Source: Gammaproteobacteria bacterium
GTDB taxonomy: Bacteria > Pseudomonadota > Gammaproteobacteria > Steroidobacterales > Woeseiaceae
NCBI GenBank assembly: GCA_029881015.1
Contig: JAOUNK010000007.1
Span: forward strand, 1-27,288
Direction of reading: 5' to 3'
DNA length: 27,288 bases
The notes under the pieces are model-generated. The model saw only the letters and a list, made by a program, of their open reading frames with translations, was not told where the DNA came from and searched no databases. Positions 1 through 8,517 of this stretch are shown here, piece after piece. Both the position numbers and the translations under genes were made by a program. Within the stretch, counting starts at the first letter, position 1. Each line of letters begins with the position of its first letter.

Positions 1-204
1 GATCACGCGCGTGCCGAAGATACGGCTGACCAGGGCATCTTCGTCCACGGCTCGCTGGAATGCGTCGAACACATTGTCGTTCAGGCCATCGATCACGGCC
101 TCGAACTGCTTGCGCATGTCTGCGTCTGCCGCCTGCCCGACCGCGGGCTGCGGGGCCATCCCAAGTACCAAGACCGCTACGCCCAAAGCCAGAAATCTGT
201 TCAC
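1..204 (-). CDS. Exported protein of unknown function, N-terminal part (cut by window edge)
   Basis: The first 68 residues are present and the gene runs off the left edge. Residues 1-23 form a typical Sec signal peptide: Asn-Arg, then a hydrophobic stretch rich in Leu, Val and Ala, then a probable cleavage after AVGQA. The mature part begins with acidic, amphipathic helical sequence. I chose the GTG at 204 because AGGAGG lies eight bases upstream; an earlier in-frame GTG at 213 would overlap that ribosome binding site. It lies 47 bp downstream of tyrS on the same strand, so it may be co-transcribed. I do not recognise the family, and the visible part does not allow a function to be proposed. 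The protein is probably periplasmic. Confidence 0.65.
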   Translation of the reverse strand, partial: MNRFLALGVAVLVLGMAPQPAVGQAADADMRKQFEAVIDGLNDNVFDAFQRAVDEDALVSRIFGTRVI

Positions 205-251
205 TGCATTCACCTCCTGCGTGCCGGGCCGCCGACGCCGCGAGCCGCTTG

Positions 252-1451
252 TCAGGCGAGCGTGACGCGTGCGAACTTGCGCTTGCCCACCTGGAATATG
301 TTGGTACTGCCGGCCTCAACCTGCAGGGCCCTGTCCGCCACCCGCTCGCCGTCGATCCTGACGGCGCCCTGCTCAATCATCCGGAACGCCTCGGAGGTGC
401 TGCCGACCAGGCCCGCTGCTTTCAACAAGTACGCAATACCGAGCCGGCCATCTTTCGACTCCAGGGTTCTTTCCGGAATCTCGTCGGGCATGGCGCCTTG
501 TTGAAAGCGGGCGATGAACTCGTCCCGCGCACCCGCCGCCGCTGCGTCATCATGGAATCTGGCAACGATTTCCATGCCAAGTTCAAATTTTGCGTCGCGT
601 GGATTCATGCCATCGACCACCGCCTTCTTCAAGGCGGCGATCTCGTCGAGCGAGCGGAAGCTGAGTACCTCGAAATACCGCCACATCAGGTCGTCGGAAA
701 TCGACATGAGCTTGCCGAACATGTCACCGGGTGCATCCGTGATGCCAATGTAGTTGTCCAGTGACTTGGACATCTTCTGCACGCCGTCGAGACCCTCCAG
801 TAATGGCGTTGTCATCACGATCTGCGGTTGCTGCCCGAAATCCTGCTGCAACTGCCGGCCGACCAGCAGGTTGAACTTCTGGTCAGTGCCGCCCAGTTCG
901 ACATCTGCTCTCAGTTCGACCGAGTCGTACCCCTGCACGATCGGATACAGGAACTCGTGTATCGATATCGGCACACCGCCTTTGTAGCGCTTCTTGAAGT
1001 CATCGCGCTCCAGCATGCGGGCGACCGTCTGGTGCGACGCGAGCTTGACCAGCCCGGCCGCATCCATTTTGCCCATCCAGGTCGAATTAAACGCCACGCG
1101 CGTCAGGTCAGGATCCAGGATCTTGAATATCTGGCGCTCATAGGTCTCGGCATTTGCCTTGATCTCTTCCGGCGTCAGCGGGGGACGCGTCGCGTTTTTG
1201 CCCGAAGGATCGCCGATCATTCCCGTGAAGTCGCCGATCAGGAAGACGACCTCGTGACCGAACTGCTGGAATTGGCGCATTTTGTTGATCAGCACGGTGT
1301 GCCCGATATGCAAGTCAGGCGCGGTCGGGTCGAAACCGGCCTTGACGATCAGCGGCCTGCCGAGTTTCAGCTTCAGCCGAAGCCCGTCTTCGGGCAATAC
1401 TTCATCCGTTCCGCGGCCAAGTTCCGCGATCTGTTCCTTAATACTGCTCAT
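252..1451 (-). CDS. tyrS: Tyrosine--tRNA ligase
   Basis: Charges tRNA-Tyr with tyrosine in the cytoplasm. The 399-residue protein has the class I signatures: HIGH at residues 48-51 and KMSKS at 226-230. The tyrosine-pocket segment GGTDQKFN is at about 187-194. An S4-type RNA-binding domain fills the C-terminal ~65 residues. The length and the exact HIGH and KMSKS forms fit the TyrRS subfamily common in many gammaproteobacteria that is about 400 aa long. The ATG at 1451 has AGGA a few bases upstream. The gene is divergent from the M23 peptidase gene; this order (tyrS, peptidase, anmK) recurs in gammaproteobacteria. I see no T-box or other leader element upstream. Confidence 0.97.
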   Translation of the reverse strand: MSSIKEQIAELGRGTDEVLPEDGLRLKLKLGRPLIVKAGFDPTAPDLHIGHTVLINKMRQFQQFGHEVVFLIGDFTGMIGDPSGKNATRPPLTPEEIKANAETYERQIFKILDPDLTRVAFNSTWMGKMDAAGLVKLASHQTVARMLERDDFKKRYKGGVPISIHEFLYPIVQGYDSVELRADVELGGTDQKFNLLVGRQLQQDFGQQPQIVMTTPLLEGLDGVQKMSKSLDNYIGITDAPGDMFGKLMSISDDLMWRYFEVLSFRSLDEIAALKKAVVDGMNPRDAKFELGMEIVARFHDDAAAAGARDEFIARFQQGAMPDEIPERTLESKDGRLGIAYLLKAAGLVGSTSEAFRMIEQGAVRIDGERVADRALQVEAGSTNIFQVGKRKFARVTLA

Positions 1452-1545
1452 TGTCCTGCGTCTTTTTGTACCTTCGGCGCGTTCGCCGGTGGGCGCGGCG
1501 TCGACCGCATTTCAGTTTCGCGAACTGTAGCATCCTCGCGCGGCT

Positions 1546-1574
1546 TTGACCTCCAAAATGCCAACCGGTAGAGT
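1546..1574 (+). promoter_or_regulatory. Probable sigma-70 promoter for the M23 peptidase-anmK-ppk run
   Basis: TTGACC at 1546-1551 matches the -35 consensus at five of six bases. TAGAGT at 1569-1574 matches the -10 box at four of six. The spacer is exactly 17 bp. Transcription would start near 1581, leaving a short leader before the TTG start codon at 1605. No other sigma-70-like pair stands out for the plus strand between tyrS and this gene. Confidence 0.55.
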
Positions 1575-1604
1575 AGCGGCATCCATGCATTCGGGGACGC
1601 AGAC

Positions 1605-2999
1605 TTGAGTCGTCAGGCCAGCCCACTTCTTCACGATTACAAGCCGTCTGCCGCGCGAAAGCCCGCGAAATCCAAAGCCTTCCAGTGGTTTGCGGTAGGG
1701 CTCGGCATCCCGCTTATCGGCATCGCCCTGATCTCCGGTCTTGGCACCAACGACCCCAGACCGATGGCGCCCGAAACACCGGCGATGGTTGCCGCCGACA
1801 CCGCCGTACTGACGGTGGACGAACTCGACGCCGCGGAAATCACGCGTAACGCTGTCGAACCGGAGATTGCCGTCGAACCTGAACCCGTGTTCGATCGTCT
1901 ATCGCTGACCGTGGGTCGCGGCGATACGATGGAAGGCCTGTTCCGGCGCAACGACCTGGACATCGGCCACCTCATGGCCATCGCCCAGCTCGACGAAGCC
2001 AGGCAGCGCTTTCGCCGTCTCAAGCCCGGCGATGTCTTTGAGGTTACGCACGACGCGGGCAAGATCGTCAGCCTGTATTCGAAACTCGATCTGACCAACT
2101 CACTGCGCATTGAACGCCAGGATGACGGTTTCGTCGCGCAGATCATCGAGCGGCCGGTCGAAGTTCGCAAACGCCACGCCTATGGCGTGATCGAGAGCTC
2201 TCTTTTTGAAAGCGCTGCTCAGGCGGGCCTGTCCGACAGGACGATCATGAACATCGCCGGCATCTTCGCCTGGGACGTCGATTTCATCCTGGACATCCGC
2301 TCCGGTGACAATTACTACGTCCAGTACGAGGAAATCTGGCAGGACGGTGAATTCGTCACCGACGGCGAGATCATTGCGGCCGAGTTCAACAATAACGGCC
2401 GCCAGATCCGGGCCATTCGCTTCAAGGACAAGAACGACGTCACCGACTACTTCACGCCCGAGGGCGACAGCGTCCGCAAAGCGTTTATCCGCGCCCCGGT
2501 GGATTTCACCCGGATCAGTTCGAACTTCAACCCGAACCGGCGTCACCCCATTCTGAACACGATCCGCGCGCACCGCGGTGTGGACTATGCTGCGCCTCGC
2601 GGCACCCCGATCAAGGCAGCCGGCGACGGCAAGGTCATCTTCCACGGGACCAAGTCCGGTTACGGCAAGGTCGTCATCCTGCAACACGGCGGCAATATCA
2701 CGACACTCTACGCTCACATGTCGAGTTTCGCGGCCAAAGCGAGGCTCGGGTCGCGCGTGCGGCAGGGGCAGACCATCGGCTACGTGGGCATGACCGGACT
2801 CGCCACCGCGAACCACCTTCACTACGAGTATCGGCTGAACGGGGTACATCGAAACCCGCGGACCGTTTCACTGCCGGACGCAGAGCCGATCAAGAGCGAG
2901 TACCGCCAGCAATTCCTCGCCGAGGCGGCCCCGATTCTCGAGGAACTCGAGCAGTTCAAGAGCACGCGGGTAGCGTCGATCGCTTTCAGCGCACAATAA
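1605..2999 (+). CDS. Membrane-anchored M23 peptidoglycan endopeptidase
   Basis: Likely cuts peptide cross-links in the cell wall, with its catalytic part in the periplasm. Order in the 464 residues: short cytoplasmic N-terminus, one membrane segment at about 28-46, an acidic linker, a LysM/OapA-like region (about 97-150), a second N-terminal domain to about 295, then the M23 (LytM) domain at about 320-420. The zinc site is complete: H323 and D327 in HRGVD, and H404 and H406 in HLHYE, with H371 in the YAH motif. This is the MepM/YebA arrangement. The only in-frame start after the upstream stop at 1569 is the TTG at 1605, with GGGG eight bases before it. A short reading frame with ATG at 1585 overlaps the start and ends at 1608; its role, if any, is unknown. 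anmK follows after 4 bp. Confidence 0.92.
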   Translation: MSRQASPLLHDYKPSAARKPAKSKAFQWFAVGLGIPLIGIALISGLGTNDPRPMAPETPAMVAADTAVLTVDELDAAEITRNAVEPEIAVEPEPVFDRLSLTVGRGDTMEGLFRRNDLDIGHLMAIAQLDEARQRFRRLKPGDVFEVTHDAGKIVSLYSKLDLTNSLRIERQDDGFVAQIIERPVEVRKRHAYGVIESSLFESAAQAGLSDRTIMNIAGIFAWDVDFILDIRSGDNYYVQYEEIWQDGEFVTDGEIIAAEFNNNGRQIRAIRFKDKNDVTDYFTPEGDSVRKAFIRAPVDFTRISSNFNPNRRHPILNTIRAHRGVDYAAPRGTPIKAAGDGKVIFHGTKSGYGKVVILQHGGNITTLYAHMSSFAAKARLGSRVRQGQTIGYVGMTGLATANHLHYEYRLNGVHRNPRTVSLPDAEPIKSEYRQQFLAEAAPILEELEQFKSTRVASIAFSAQ

Positions 3000-3003
3000 C
3001 AGG

Positions 3004-4107
3004 ATGCCCGATCTTTACATTGGCCTGATGTCCGGCACAAGCATGGACGGCATCGATGCCGTGGCCGTACGCTTCGGCGAGCGCAGTGTGCGTATTGCAG
3101 GGACCTGCCGCCAGGCCTATCCCGACACCCTGCGCCGGGCGCTCCTGAACGCGGCCGCAACGCCCGTCGACCAGCCGATCGCCAATATCGGCTCCCTGGA
3201 CCGACAGGTGGGCGAGTGCTTCCGTGACGCTGCCCTCAAGCTGCTGCAGGACAGCGGCATCGCCGCCAATGACGTCCGTGCGATCGGCAGCCACGGCCAG
3301 ACCGTTCGCCATCAACCGGATGCTATTGCACCGTACTCTCTGCAAATCGGGAACCCGGCGACGATTGCCGCCGGGACCGGCATCGACACGGTGGCCGACT
3401 TTCGGAGCGCCGATATCGCCGCGGGCGGCCAGGGCGCCCCGCTGGTGCCGCCGTTCCACGATTGGTTGTTCGGTGGCACGGCAAGTGAGCGGGTCATTCT
3501 GAACATCGGGGGCATCGCAAACGTGACGATACTCGGGGCAGGCGATGCGCCCGTCGTCGGCTTCGACACGGGTCCCGGAAACACGCTGCTGGACCGCTGG
3601 GTGCAGAAGCACAGGAAGACACCGTTCGATCGCAATGGCGACTGGGCCGCATCGGGATCCTGCGTCGAGGAGTTGCTCGAGCGACTGCTGGCATTCGAAT
3701 TCTTCAGCCTGGAACCGCCCAAGAGCACCGGCCTGGAGGATTTCAATCTCGACTGGCTGCTACAGCATCACCCCGAGACGTATGATCCGGCCGACGTCCA
3801 GGCGACACTGGCCGAATTGACCGCGCGCACGATTGCAGACAGCATGAAAGAACACGCTCCGACTTCGCAGGCGCTGTATGTCTGCGGTGGCGGCGCGCAC
3901 AACGCGGACCTGCTGGCTCGTCTTTCCCGCAACCTCCCGGGCACGAAGGTGGATACGACCCGGGCCGTTGGCCTCGACCCGGACTGGGTGGAAGCGGTCG
4001 CGTTCGCCTGGCTGGCGATGCGCACGATGAACAAGGAAACCGGAAATCTCCCGAGTGTGACCGGTGCAACTCACAAAGTCGTTCTCGGCGCGATACACTC
4101 TCCCTGA
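3004..4107 (+). CDS. anmK: Anhydro-N-acetylmuramic acid kinase
   Basis: Phosphorylates and hydrolyses 1,6-anhydro-MurNAc to MurNAc-6-phosphate during peptidoglycan recycling in the cytoplasm. The 367-residue protein opens with the family signature MSGTSMDGID (residues 9-18). It has GFDTGPGN around residues 186-193, whose Asp (D188) is the position of the conserved catalytic Asp, and the C-terminal nucleotide-binding motif CGGGAHN. Full length for the family. It starts 4 bp after the peptidase gene and ends 3 bp before ppk1, so the three are probably one operon. AmpD, which releases anhydro-muropeptide products upstream of this step, is encoded at the far end of the window. Confidence 0.96.
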   Translation: MPDLYIGLMSGTSMDGIDAVAVRFGERSVRIAGTCRQAYPDTLRRALLNAAATPVDQPIANIGSLDRQVGECFRDAALKLLQDSGIAANDVRAIGSHGQTVRHQPDAIAPYSLQIGNPATIAAGTGIDTVADFRSADIAAGGQGAPLVPPFHDWLFGGTASERVILNIGGIANVTILGAGDAPVVGFDTGPGNTLLDRWVQKHRKTPFDRNGDWAASGSCVEELLERLLAFEFFSLEPPKSTGLEDFNLDWLLQHHPETYDPADVQATLAELTARTIADSMKEHAPTSQALYVCGGGAHNADLLARLSRNLPGTKVDTTRAVGLDPDWVEAVAFAWLAMRTMNKETGNLPSVTGATHKVVLGAIHSP

Positions 4108-4110
4108 GAT

Positions 4111-6165
4111 ATGGACAGCCTGTACATCAACCGCGAACTCAGCCTGCTCGAGTTCCACAAACGCGTCTTCGCACAGGCGCTGGACCCCGATGTGCCGTTG
4201 CTCGAGCGGCTGCGCTTCCTGTGCATTGTCTGCACCAACCTCGACGAATTCTTCGAGATCCGCGTTGCGGGACTGAAGCAACGTATGGAAATCGGGGCGC
4301 CTGCGCAGGGGCCCGAGAAGATACCGGCCCAGGACGTGTTCAACACACTTCGCCGGGAGGTCGCCGAACTCGTTCGCCAGCAATACCGTTTGCTCAACGA
4401 CGTCATGTTCCCGGAACTCACCAGGGCGGGCGTCCGCTTTGTGCAAAGTCACGAATGGAGCGACGAGCAGCAGGCGTGGCTGAGTCAGTATTTCGACGAA
4501 CAGGTCGTGCCGGTACTCACGCCGCTGACCTTCGACCCGTCGCGGCCGTTCCCGCGCGTTCTCAACAAGAGCCTGAACTTCGTCGTCCGCCTGCACGGCA
4601 GGGATGCGTTCGGCCGGCGCCGCCACCGTGGCATGGTACAGGCGCCGCGTTCGCTCCCGCGCATCATCGAGTTGCCCGAGCACCTCAGCAAACCGGGCGA
4701 GCACAACTACGTGTTCCTGTCTTCCGTGATCCGGGTGCATGTCGATCGCCTGTTCCCGGGGCTGGATGTCGATGGCTGTTACCAGTTCCGTGTGACGCGC
4801 AACAGCGATCTCTACATCGATGACGAGGAAGTCAGCGATCTCGTTCGAGCGCTTGAAGGCCAGCTCGAGGCCAGCCGCTACGGTGCGGCGGTGCGTATCG
4901 AGATCGGGCACGAATGCCCTGAGGACCTGCAGGAGTTCCTGCTGGATCACTTCAACCTCCAGGAAGATGACATGTACCTGGTGGAGGGACCGGTAAACCT
5001 GAACAGGATGAGCACGGTCTGCGGGCTGACCGATCGCCCGGAGCTGTTGTACCCCGCGTTCACGCAGGGCATGCCCGAGGAACTGCTTACCGATGAAGAC
5101 ATCTTCGAGGTCTTGTCCAAGAAGAACGTGCTACTGCATCACCCTTACCAGTCGTTTGCGCCGGTTATCGATTTCATCGCCGTGGCTGCGGTAGATCCGG
5201 ACGTACTGGCGATCAAGCAAACCCTGTACAGAACCGGCGCAGACTCGCCTATCGTCGACCACCTCGTCACCGCAGCGCGGTCGGGCAAGGAGGTCACGGT
5301 TGTGATCGAGCTGATGGCGCGCTTTGACGAAGCTGCCAACATCGCGCTCGCCAATCGCCTGCAGGAGGCTGGCGCCCACGTGGTCTACGGCCTCGTCGGC
5401 TTCAAGACGCACGCGAAAATGCTGCTCGTGGTGCGGCGGGAGGACAACCGGCTGGTGCGCTACGTGCACCTCGGAACAGGCAACTATCACCACGCGACAA
5501 CGTCCGTGTACACCGACTATGGGTACCTGTCGAGCAGCCAGCGCCTCGGCGAGGATGTGCACAAGCTCTTCCTGCAACTGACAAGCCTGACGGAGGCCGT
5601 CGGCATGACGCGCATGCTGGCCTCGCCATTCAGCTTGTTCGACGCGCTGGTCGCCAAGATCGGCCGCGAGACAGAGAACGCCAGGTCCGGGAAGGATGCG
5701 CGCATTATCGCCAAGATCAATTCCCTGAATGAGCCAAAGCTGATCGATGCGCTGTACGAAGCATCCCGGGCAGGCGTCAAGATCGACCTGGTCGTGCGCG
5801 GCATCTGCTCTCTGCGGCCGGGGGTCAAGGGCTTGTCGGAGAACATCCACGTGCGGTCAATCGTCGGCCGCTTCCTCGAACACTCACGCGTCTACTATTT
5901 TCTCAACGGTGGTGACGAGGAATTCTATTGCTCGAGTGCCGACTGGATGGACCGCAACATGTTCCGCCGCAATGAGTCGTGCTTCGAAATCCGCCAGAAG
6001 GCAATGAAGGAACAACTGCGCGCGCACCTGGAGACCTTCCTGGCCGATAACTGCCAGGCGTGGGTGCTACATGGCGATGGCAGTTACGAGCGGCTCTCAC
6101 CAGGAAAGGACGAACGGATTTCGGCCCAGGACATTTTCCTGGAGGAACTTGCCGCGAAGGCCTGA
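4111..6165 (+). CDS. ppk: Polyphosphate kinase 1
   Basis: Makes inorganic polyphosphate from ATP, reversibly. The 684-residue protein has the N-terminal domain opening with NRELSLLEFHKRV, a head domain, and the two phospholipase-D-like catalytic halves. H453 in the segment HLGTGNYHH corresponds to the autophosphorylated histidine (H435 in E. coli). The ATP-site region with KQTLYRTG and the FKTHAKM segment are also intact. The start ATG at 4111 lies 3 bp after the anmK stop, without a strong ribosome binding site, which suggests translational coupling. In enterobacteria ppx follows ppk on the same strand. Here ppx is convergent, 21 bp away. Confidence 0.97.
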   Translation: MDSLYINRELSLLEFHKRVFAQALDPDVPLLERLRFLCIVCTNLDEFFEIRVAGLKQRMEIGAPAQGPEKIPAQDVFNTLRREVAELVRQQYRLLNDVMFPELTRAGVRFVQSHEWSDEQQAWLSQYFDEQVVPVLTPLTFDPSRPFPRVLNKSLNFVVRLHGRDAFGRRRHRGMVQAPRSLPRIIELPEHLSKPGEHNYVFLSSVIRVHVDRLFPGLDVDGCYQFRVTRNSDLYIDDEEVSDLVRALEGQLEASRYGAAVRIEIGHECPEDLQEFLLDHFNLQEDDMYLVEGPVNLNRMSTVCGLTDRPELLYPAFTQGMPEELLTDEDIFEVLSKKNVLLHHPYQSFAPVIDFIAVAAVDPDVLAIKQTLYRTGADSPIVDHLVTAARSGKEVTVVIELMARFDEAANIALANRLQEAGAHVVYGLVGFKTHAKMLLVVRREDNRLVRYVHLGTGNYHHATTSVYTDYGYLSSSQRLGEDVHKLFLQLTSLTEAVGMTRMLASPFSLFDALVAKIGRETENARSGKDARIIAKINSLNEPKLIDALYEASRAGVKIDLVVRGICSLRPGVKGLSENIHVRSIVGRFLEHSRVYYFLNGGDEEFYCSSADWMDRNMFRRNESCFEIRQKAMKEQLRAHLETFLADNCQAWVLHGDGSYERLSPGKDERISAQDIFLEELAAKA

Positions 6166-6186
6166 TGCGGGCGGCGGAGCCCTTTC

Positions 6187-7728
6187 TTACTCCTGCTCAA
6201 CCACCAGTCGATATCCGATGAGGCCAAGGTATTCCTGCTCGCGCTCGAGATCGGCGAGTGTCAGCGGATTGTCAGCCAGCCAGGCAGCGTCGAAACCCAG
6301 GGAGATAGTCTCATCCGCCACGTGAATCGAAACGCGTGGATGCTCAATCTCTTTCCGGCTCCGATTCAGGAGAACCGCAAGGCGCAACAGAATCAGTAAT
6401 CGCAGGCCATCTTCCTGCCACGACTCGGGTAGCGTCCCGACACAGGACTTTGCAATGCGGTGCCGCTGCCCGCCGATCAGCGCCGCCACAAAGCGTTGTT
6501 CGGCGCGCGGAAACCCGGGCATGTCGGCATACTCGGCAATATAGGCGCCGTGCCGCTGGTAGCCGTCGTGCGAGATGTCGAGGCCGATTTCGTGCAGGCG
6601 AGCCGCCCAGTCGAGCACCTTGCCGGCAAGCCGGCTCGAGAACCCCCATTCCTTCTTGCACTGCTCGAACAGGTCGGCGGCGGTCCGCGCGACTCGTCTG
6701 GCCTGCTGCTCGTCCACGTGGTAACGCGCCTCCATGGAGCGCACGGTGCGCTCGCGCGCATCCTCGTGCCGCAGCCTGCCCAACAGGTCGTACAACAGGC
6801 CTTCACGCAGGGCGCCATCGGACACCATGAGCTTGTCGATTTTCAGAACATGCAGGAGCTCAGCGAGAATCGACAAGCCGCCAGGCCAAACCTGCGCACG
6901 ATCGTCCGACAGGCCGTCCAGCGCGATGTCGTTAACCGAATCAAATTCAAGGACCTTCTCGATCAGCTGTTCGATATCACCGAGCGTCAGCCCGGCTTCA
7001 GAAATTCCCAGCGCCCGGGCAACGGCCTCCGTCGAGCGAATCGTGCCCGAGGTCCCAATGACCTGGACGCCCTCTGCGCTTCGGAAAAACGCTTTCACGG
7101 GGCGCAATTCGAGCTGCGCTGCAAGCCGCGCCTTTGCGAAACAACTGCGACTGATCTTGCCACCCGGGAAGAAACGCTCGGTCATCGAAACACACCCCAT
7201 ATGCGTGCTTTCCAGCGCCGTTGGATTGGCGCCCTTACCGAGGATCAACTCGGTACTGCCGCCGCCTATATCCATGACAAGCCGCAGGCCATCGGTTGGG
7301 GGCATGCTGTGCACCACGCCGTTATAGATCAGGCGTGCTTCTTCGATGCCGGAGATGATTTCGATCGGGTGGCCAAGCGCCGCTTCGGCCTCCGCCAGGA
7401 AGGTCGTGTCCTCGCGAGCGCGGCGAATGGTACTCGTGCCTGCCGCACGAACGTTGTCGGCATTCATGTCGCGCAAGCGTTCGCCGAAGCGGGACAGGCA
7501 GTCGAGCGCACGTTGCCGGGGCTCGGGCGAAATATCGCCGCTATCCGAGAGTCCTTCGGCCAGGCGCACCGTTTCGCGGATGCGATCGAGGATCGCAAGC
7601 TGGCCATGGCGCAGCTCGCCGACGATCATGTGGAAACTGTTCGAGCCGAGATCTACGGCTGCGATGATTTCAGGCTGAACGGCCTCAGACGGTAAAGGAC
7701 GACCCGCAGCCACAGGTGGTTTGTGCAT
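6187..7728 (-). CDS. ppx: Exopolyphosphatase (Ppx/GppA family)
   Basis: Removes phosphate from polyphosphate chains; a GppA (pppGpp phosphatase) activity is the alternative within this family. With the ATG at 7728 the protein is 513 residues, the same length as E. coli Ppx. It carries the sugar-kinase/Hsp70-like fold motifs DLGSNSFH (about 26-33) and DIGGGSTE (about 153-160). The GIEEARLI segment (about 127-134) holds the catalytic Glu. An HD-type C-terminal domain follows from about residue 320. The start lies inside the end of erpA (44-bp overlap); a GTG at 7713 is a possible alternative, and an upstream TTG-type start at 7788 is less likely. It converges on ppk with only 21 bp between stops and no terminator there. 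Confidence 0.93.
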   Translation of the reverse strand: MHKPPVAAGRPLPSEAVQPEIIAAVDLGSNSFHMIVGELRHGQLAILDRIRETVRLAEGLSDSGDISPEPRQRALDCLSRFGERLRDMNADNVRAAGTSTIRRAREDTTFLAEAEAALGHPIEIISGIEEARLIYNGVVHSMPPTDGLRLVMDIGGGSTELILGKGANPTALESTHMGCVSMTERFFPGGKISRSCFAKARLAAQLELRPVKAFFRSAEGVQVIGTSGTIRSTEAVARALGISEAGLTLGDIEQLIEKVLEFDSVNDIALDGLSDDRAQVWPGGLSILAELLHVLKIDKLMVSDGALREGLLYDLLGRLRHEDARERTVRSMEARYHVDEQQARRVARTAADLFEQCKKEWGFSSRLAGKVLDWAARLHEIGLDISHDGYQRHGAYIAEYADMPGFPRAEQRFVAALIGGQRHRIAKSCVGTLPESWQEDGLRLLILLRLAVLLNRSRKEIEHPRVSIHVADETISLGFDAAWLADNPLTLADLEREQEYLGLIGYRLVVEQE

Positions 7729-8047
7729 TCGGATTCCGGATGATGAACTGCGCCCCCTGCAGGTCTTCCTTGTAGTCGATCTCAGCACCCATGAGGTACT
7801 GGATGCTCATCGGATCGACCAGCAGCGTTACGCCGCCATTCTCGACCTGGCTGTCGCCGTCCTCGACGTCTTCGTCGAACGTGAATCCGTACTGGAAACC
7901 CGAGCATCCGCCGCCGGAAATGAACACGCGGAGCTTGAGGTTCGGGTTGTCCTCTTCTGCAATCAGCTCACCGACCTTGCTCGCGGCTGCGTCGGTGAAC
8001 ACGATGCCGTTGGGCATCTGGGGAGCGCTAGCTGTTTCTGTTGCCAT
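7685..8047 (-). CDS. erpA: Iron-sulfur cluster insertion protein ErpA
   Basis: A-type carrier that passes Fe-S clusters to apoproteins in the cytoplasm. The 120-residue protein has the three conserved cysteines: C48 in GGGCSG and C112 and C114 in the C-terminal CGCGSSF. The wording around them fits ErpA better than IscA or SufA. A short N-terminal extension (about 12 residues) precedes the domain. It lies between bactofilin and ppx, all transcribed leftwards. No isc or suf genes are in the window. Confidence 0.94.
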   Translation of the reverse strand: MATETASAPQMPNGIVFTDAAASKVGELIAEEDNPNLKLRVFISGGGCSGFQYGFTFDEDVEDGDSQVENGGVTLLVDPMSIQYLMGAEIDYKEDLQGAQFIIRNPNAQTTCGCGSSFTV

Positions 8048-8082
8048 GGTATTGATGTCTTGTCCCGTTTGAGGGCAACCCG

Positions 8083-8505
8083 CTACTCGTTAGCCGCGGC
8101 TGCCGCTTCGTCGATTCGATGGGTCTGTTCCAGCAACGGTACCTGCCCTGCGGGCTGATGTACAAGCTTGCCGTTGATTTCGGCGCCAATCGCCATTTCG
8201 ATCAGATTATAGTACACATTGCCAATGACCCGTGCGGTCGGACCAAGTTCCACCCGCTTGCCGGCGAAAACGTCGCCTTTGACGATGCCGTTGAGGACAA
8301 CATAAGGCACCGTAACGCCACCGTCGACCGTACCGATGTCGCTGATGCTCAACGCCGACTCGGTATCGGGATCGGCCGAGACGTTGCCATTGACCACGCC
8401 ATCCACGTGGCAGCCGCCCTGGAAATGCAGGTCACCATTCACCTTGCTGTTAGGGCCAATGAGCGTCTCAACGACCGTGTGTCTGCGTTGCTTCTTGCCG
8501 AACAT
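8083..8505 (-). CDS. Bactofilin-family cytoskeletal protein
   Basis: Bactofilins polymerise into filaments that scaffold cell-shape or cell-wall enzymes at the inner membrane. The 140-residue protein has a short basic N-terminus (FGKKQRR), then the beta-helical bactofilin core at about 14-115. The core repeats hydrophobic-Gly strands such as VNGDLHFQG, VNGNVS, VKGDVFAG and VIGNVYYN. A non-helical polar tail follows. I start at the ATG at 8505 because GGAG lies directly upstream at suitable spacing; a TTG at 8517 would include that ribosome binding site. The DUF6776-like gene stops just ahead of it (gap about 12 bp), so the two are likely co-translated. Some bactofilins act with M23 peptidases; one is encoded at 1605, but a link is only inference. 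Confidence 0.9.
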   Translation of the reverse strand: MFGKKQRRHTVVETLIGPNSKVNGDLHFQGGCHVDGVVNGNVSADPDTESALSISDIGTVDGGVTVPYVVLNGIVKGDVFAGKRVELGPTARVIGNVYYNLIEMAIGAEINGKLVHQPAGQVPLLEQTHRIDEAAAAANE

Positions 8506-8517
8506 CTGGTTCTCCAA

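Noticed and set aside
2100..2849. Minus-strand frame of 249 aa opposite the M23 peptidase
   Set aside because: Shadow of the peptidase gene, which has a complete zinc site.
3760..4950. Long minus-strand open frame opposite anmK and ppk1 (396 aa)
   Set aside because: It lies fully opposite two well-recognised genes and its translation shows no domain or motif; high GC produces long antisense frames.
6460..7695. Long plus-strand open frame opposite ppx (411 aa)
   Set aside because: Antisense shadow of ppx; no recognisable family features and no ribosome binding site.
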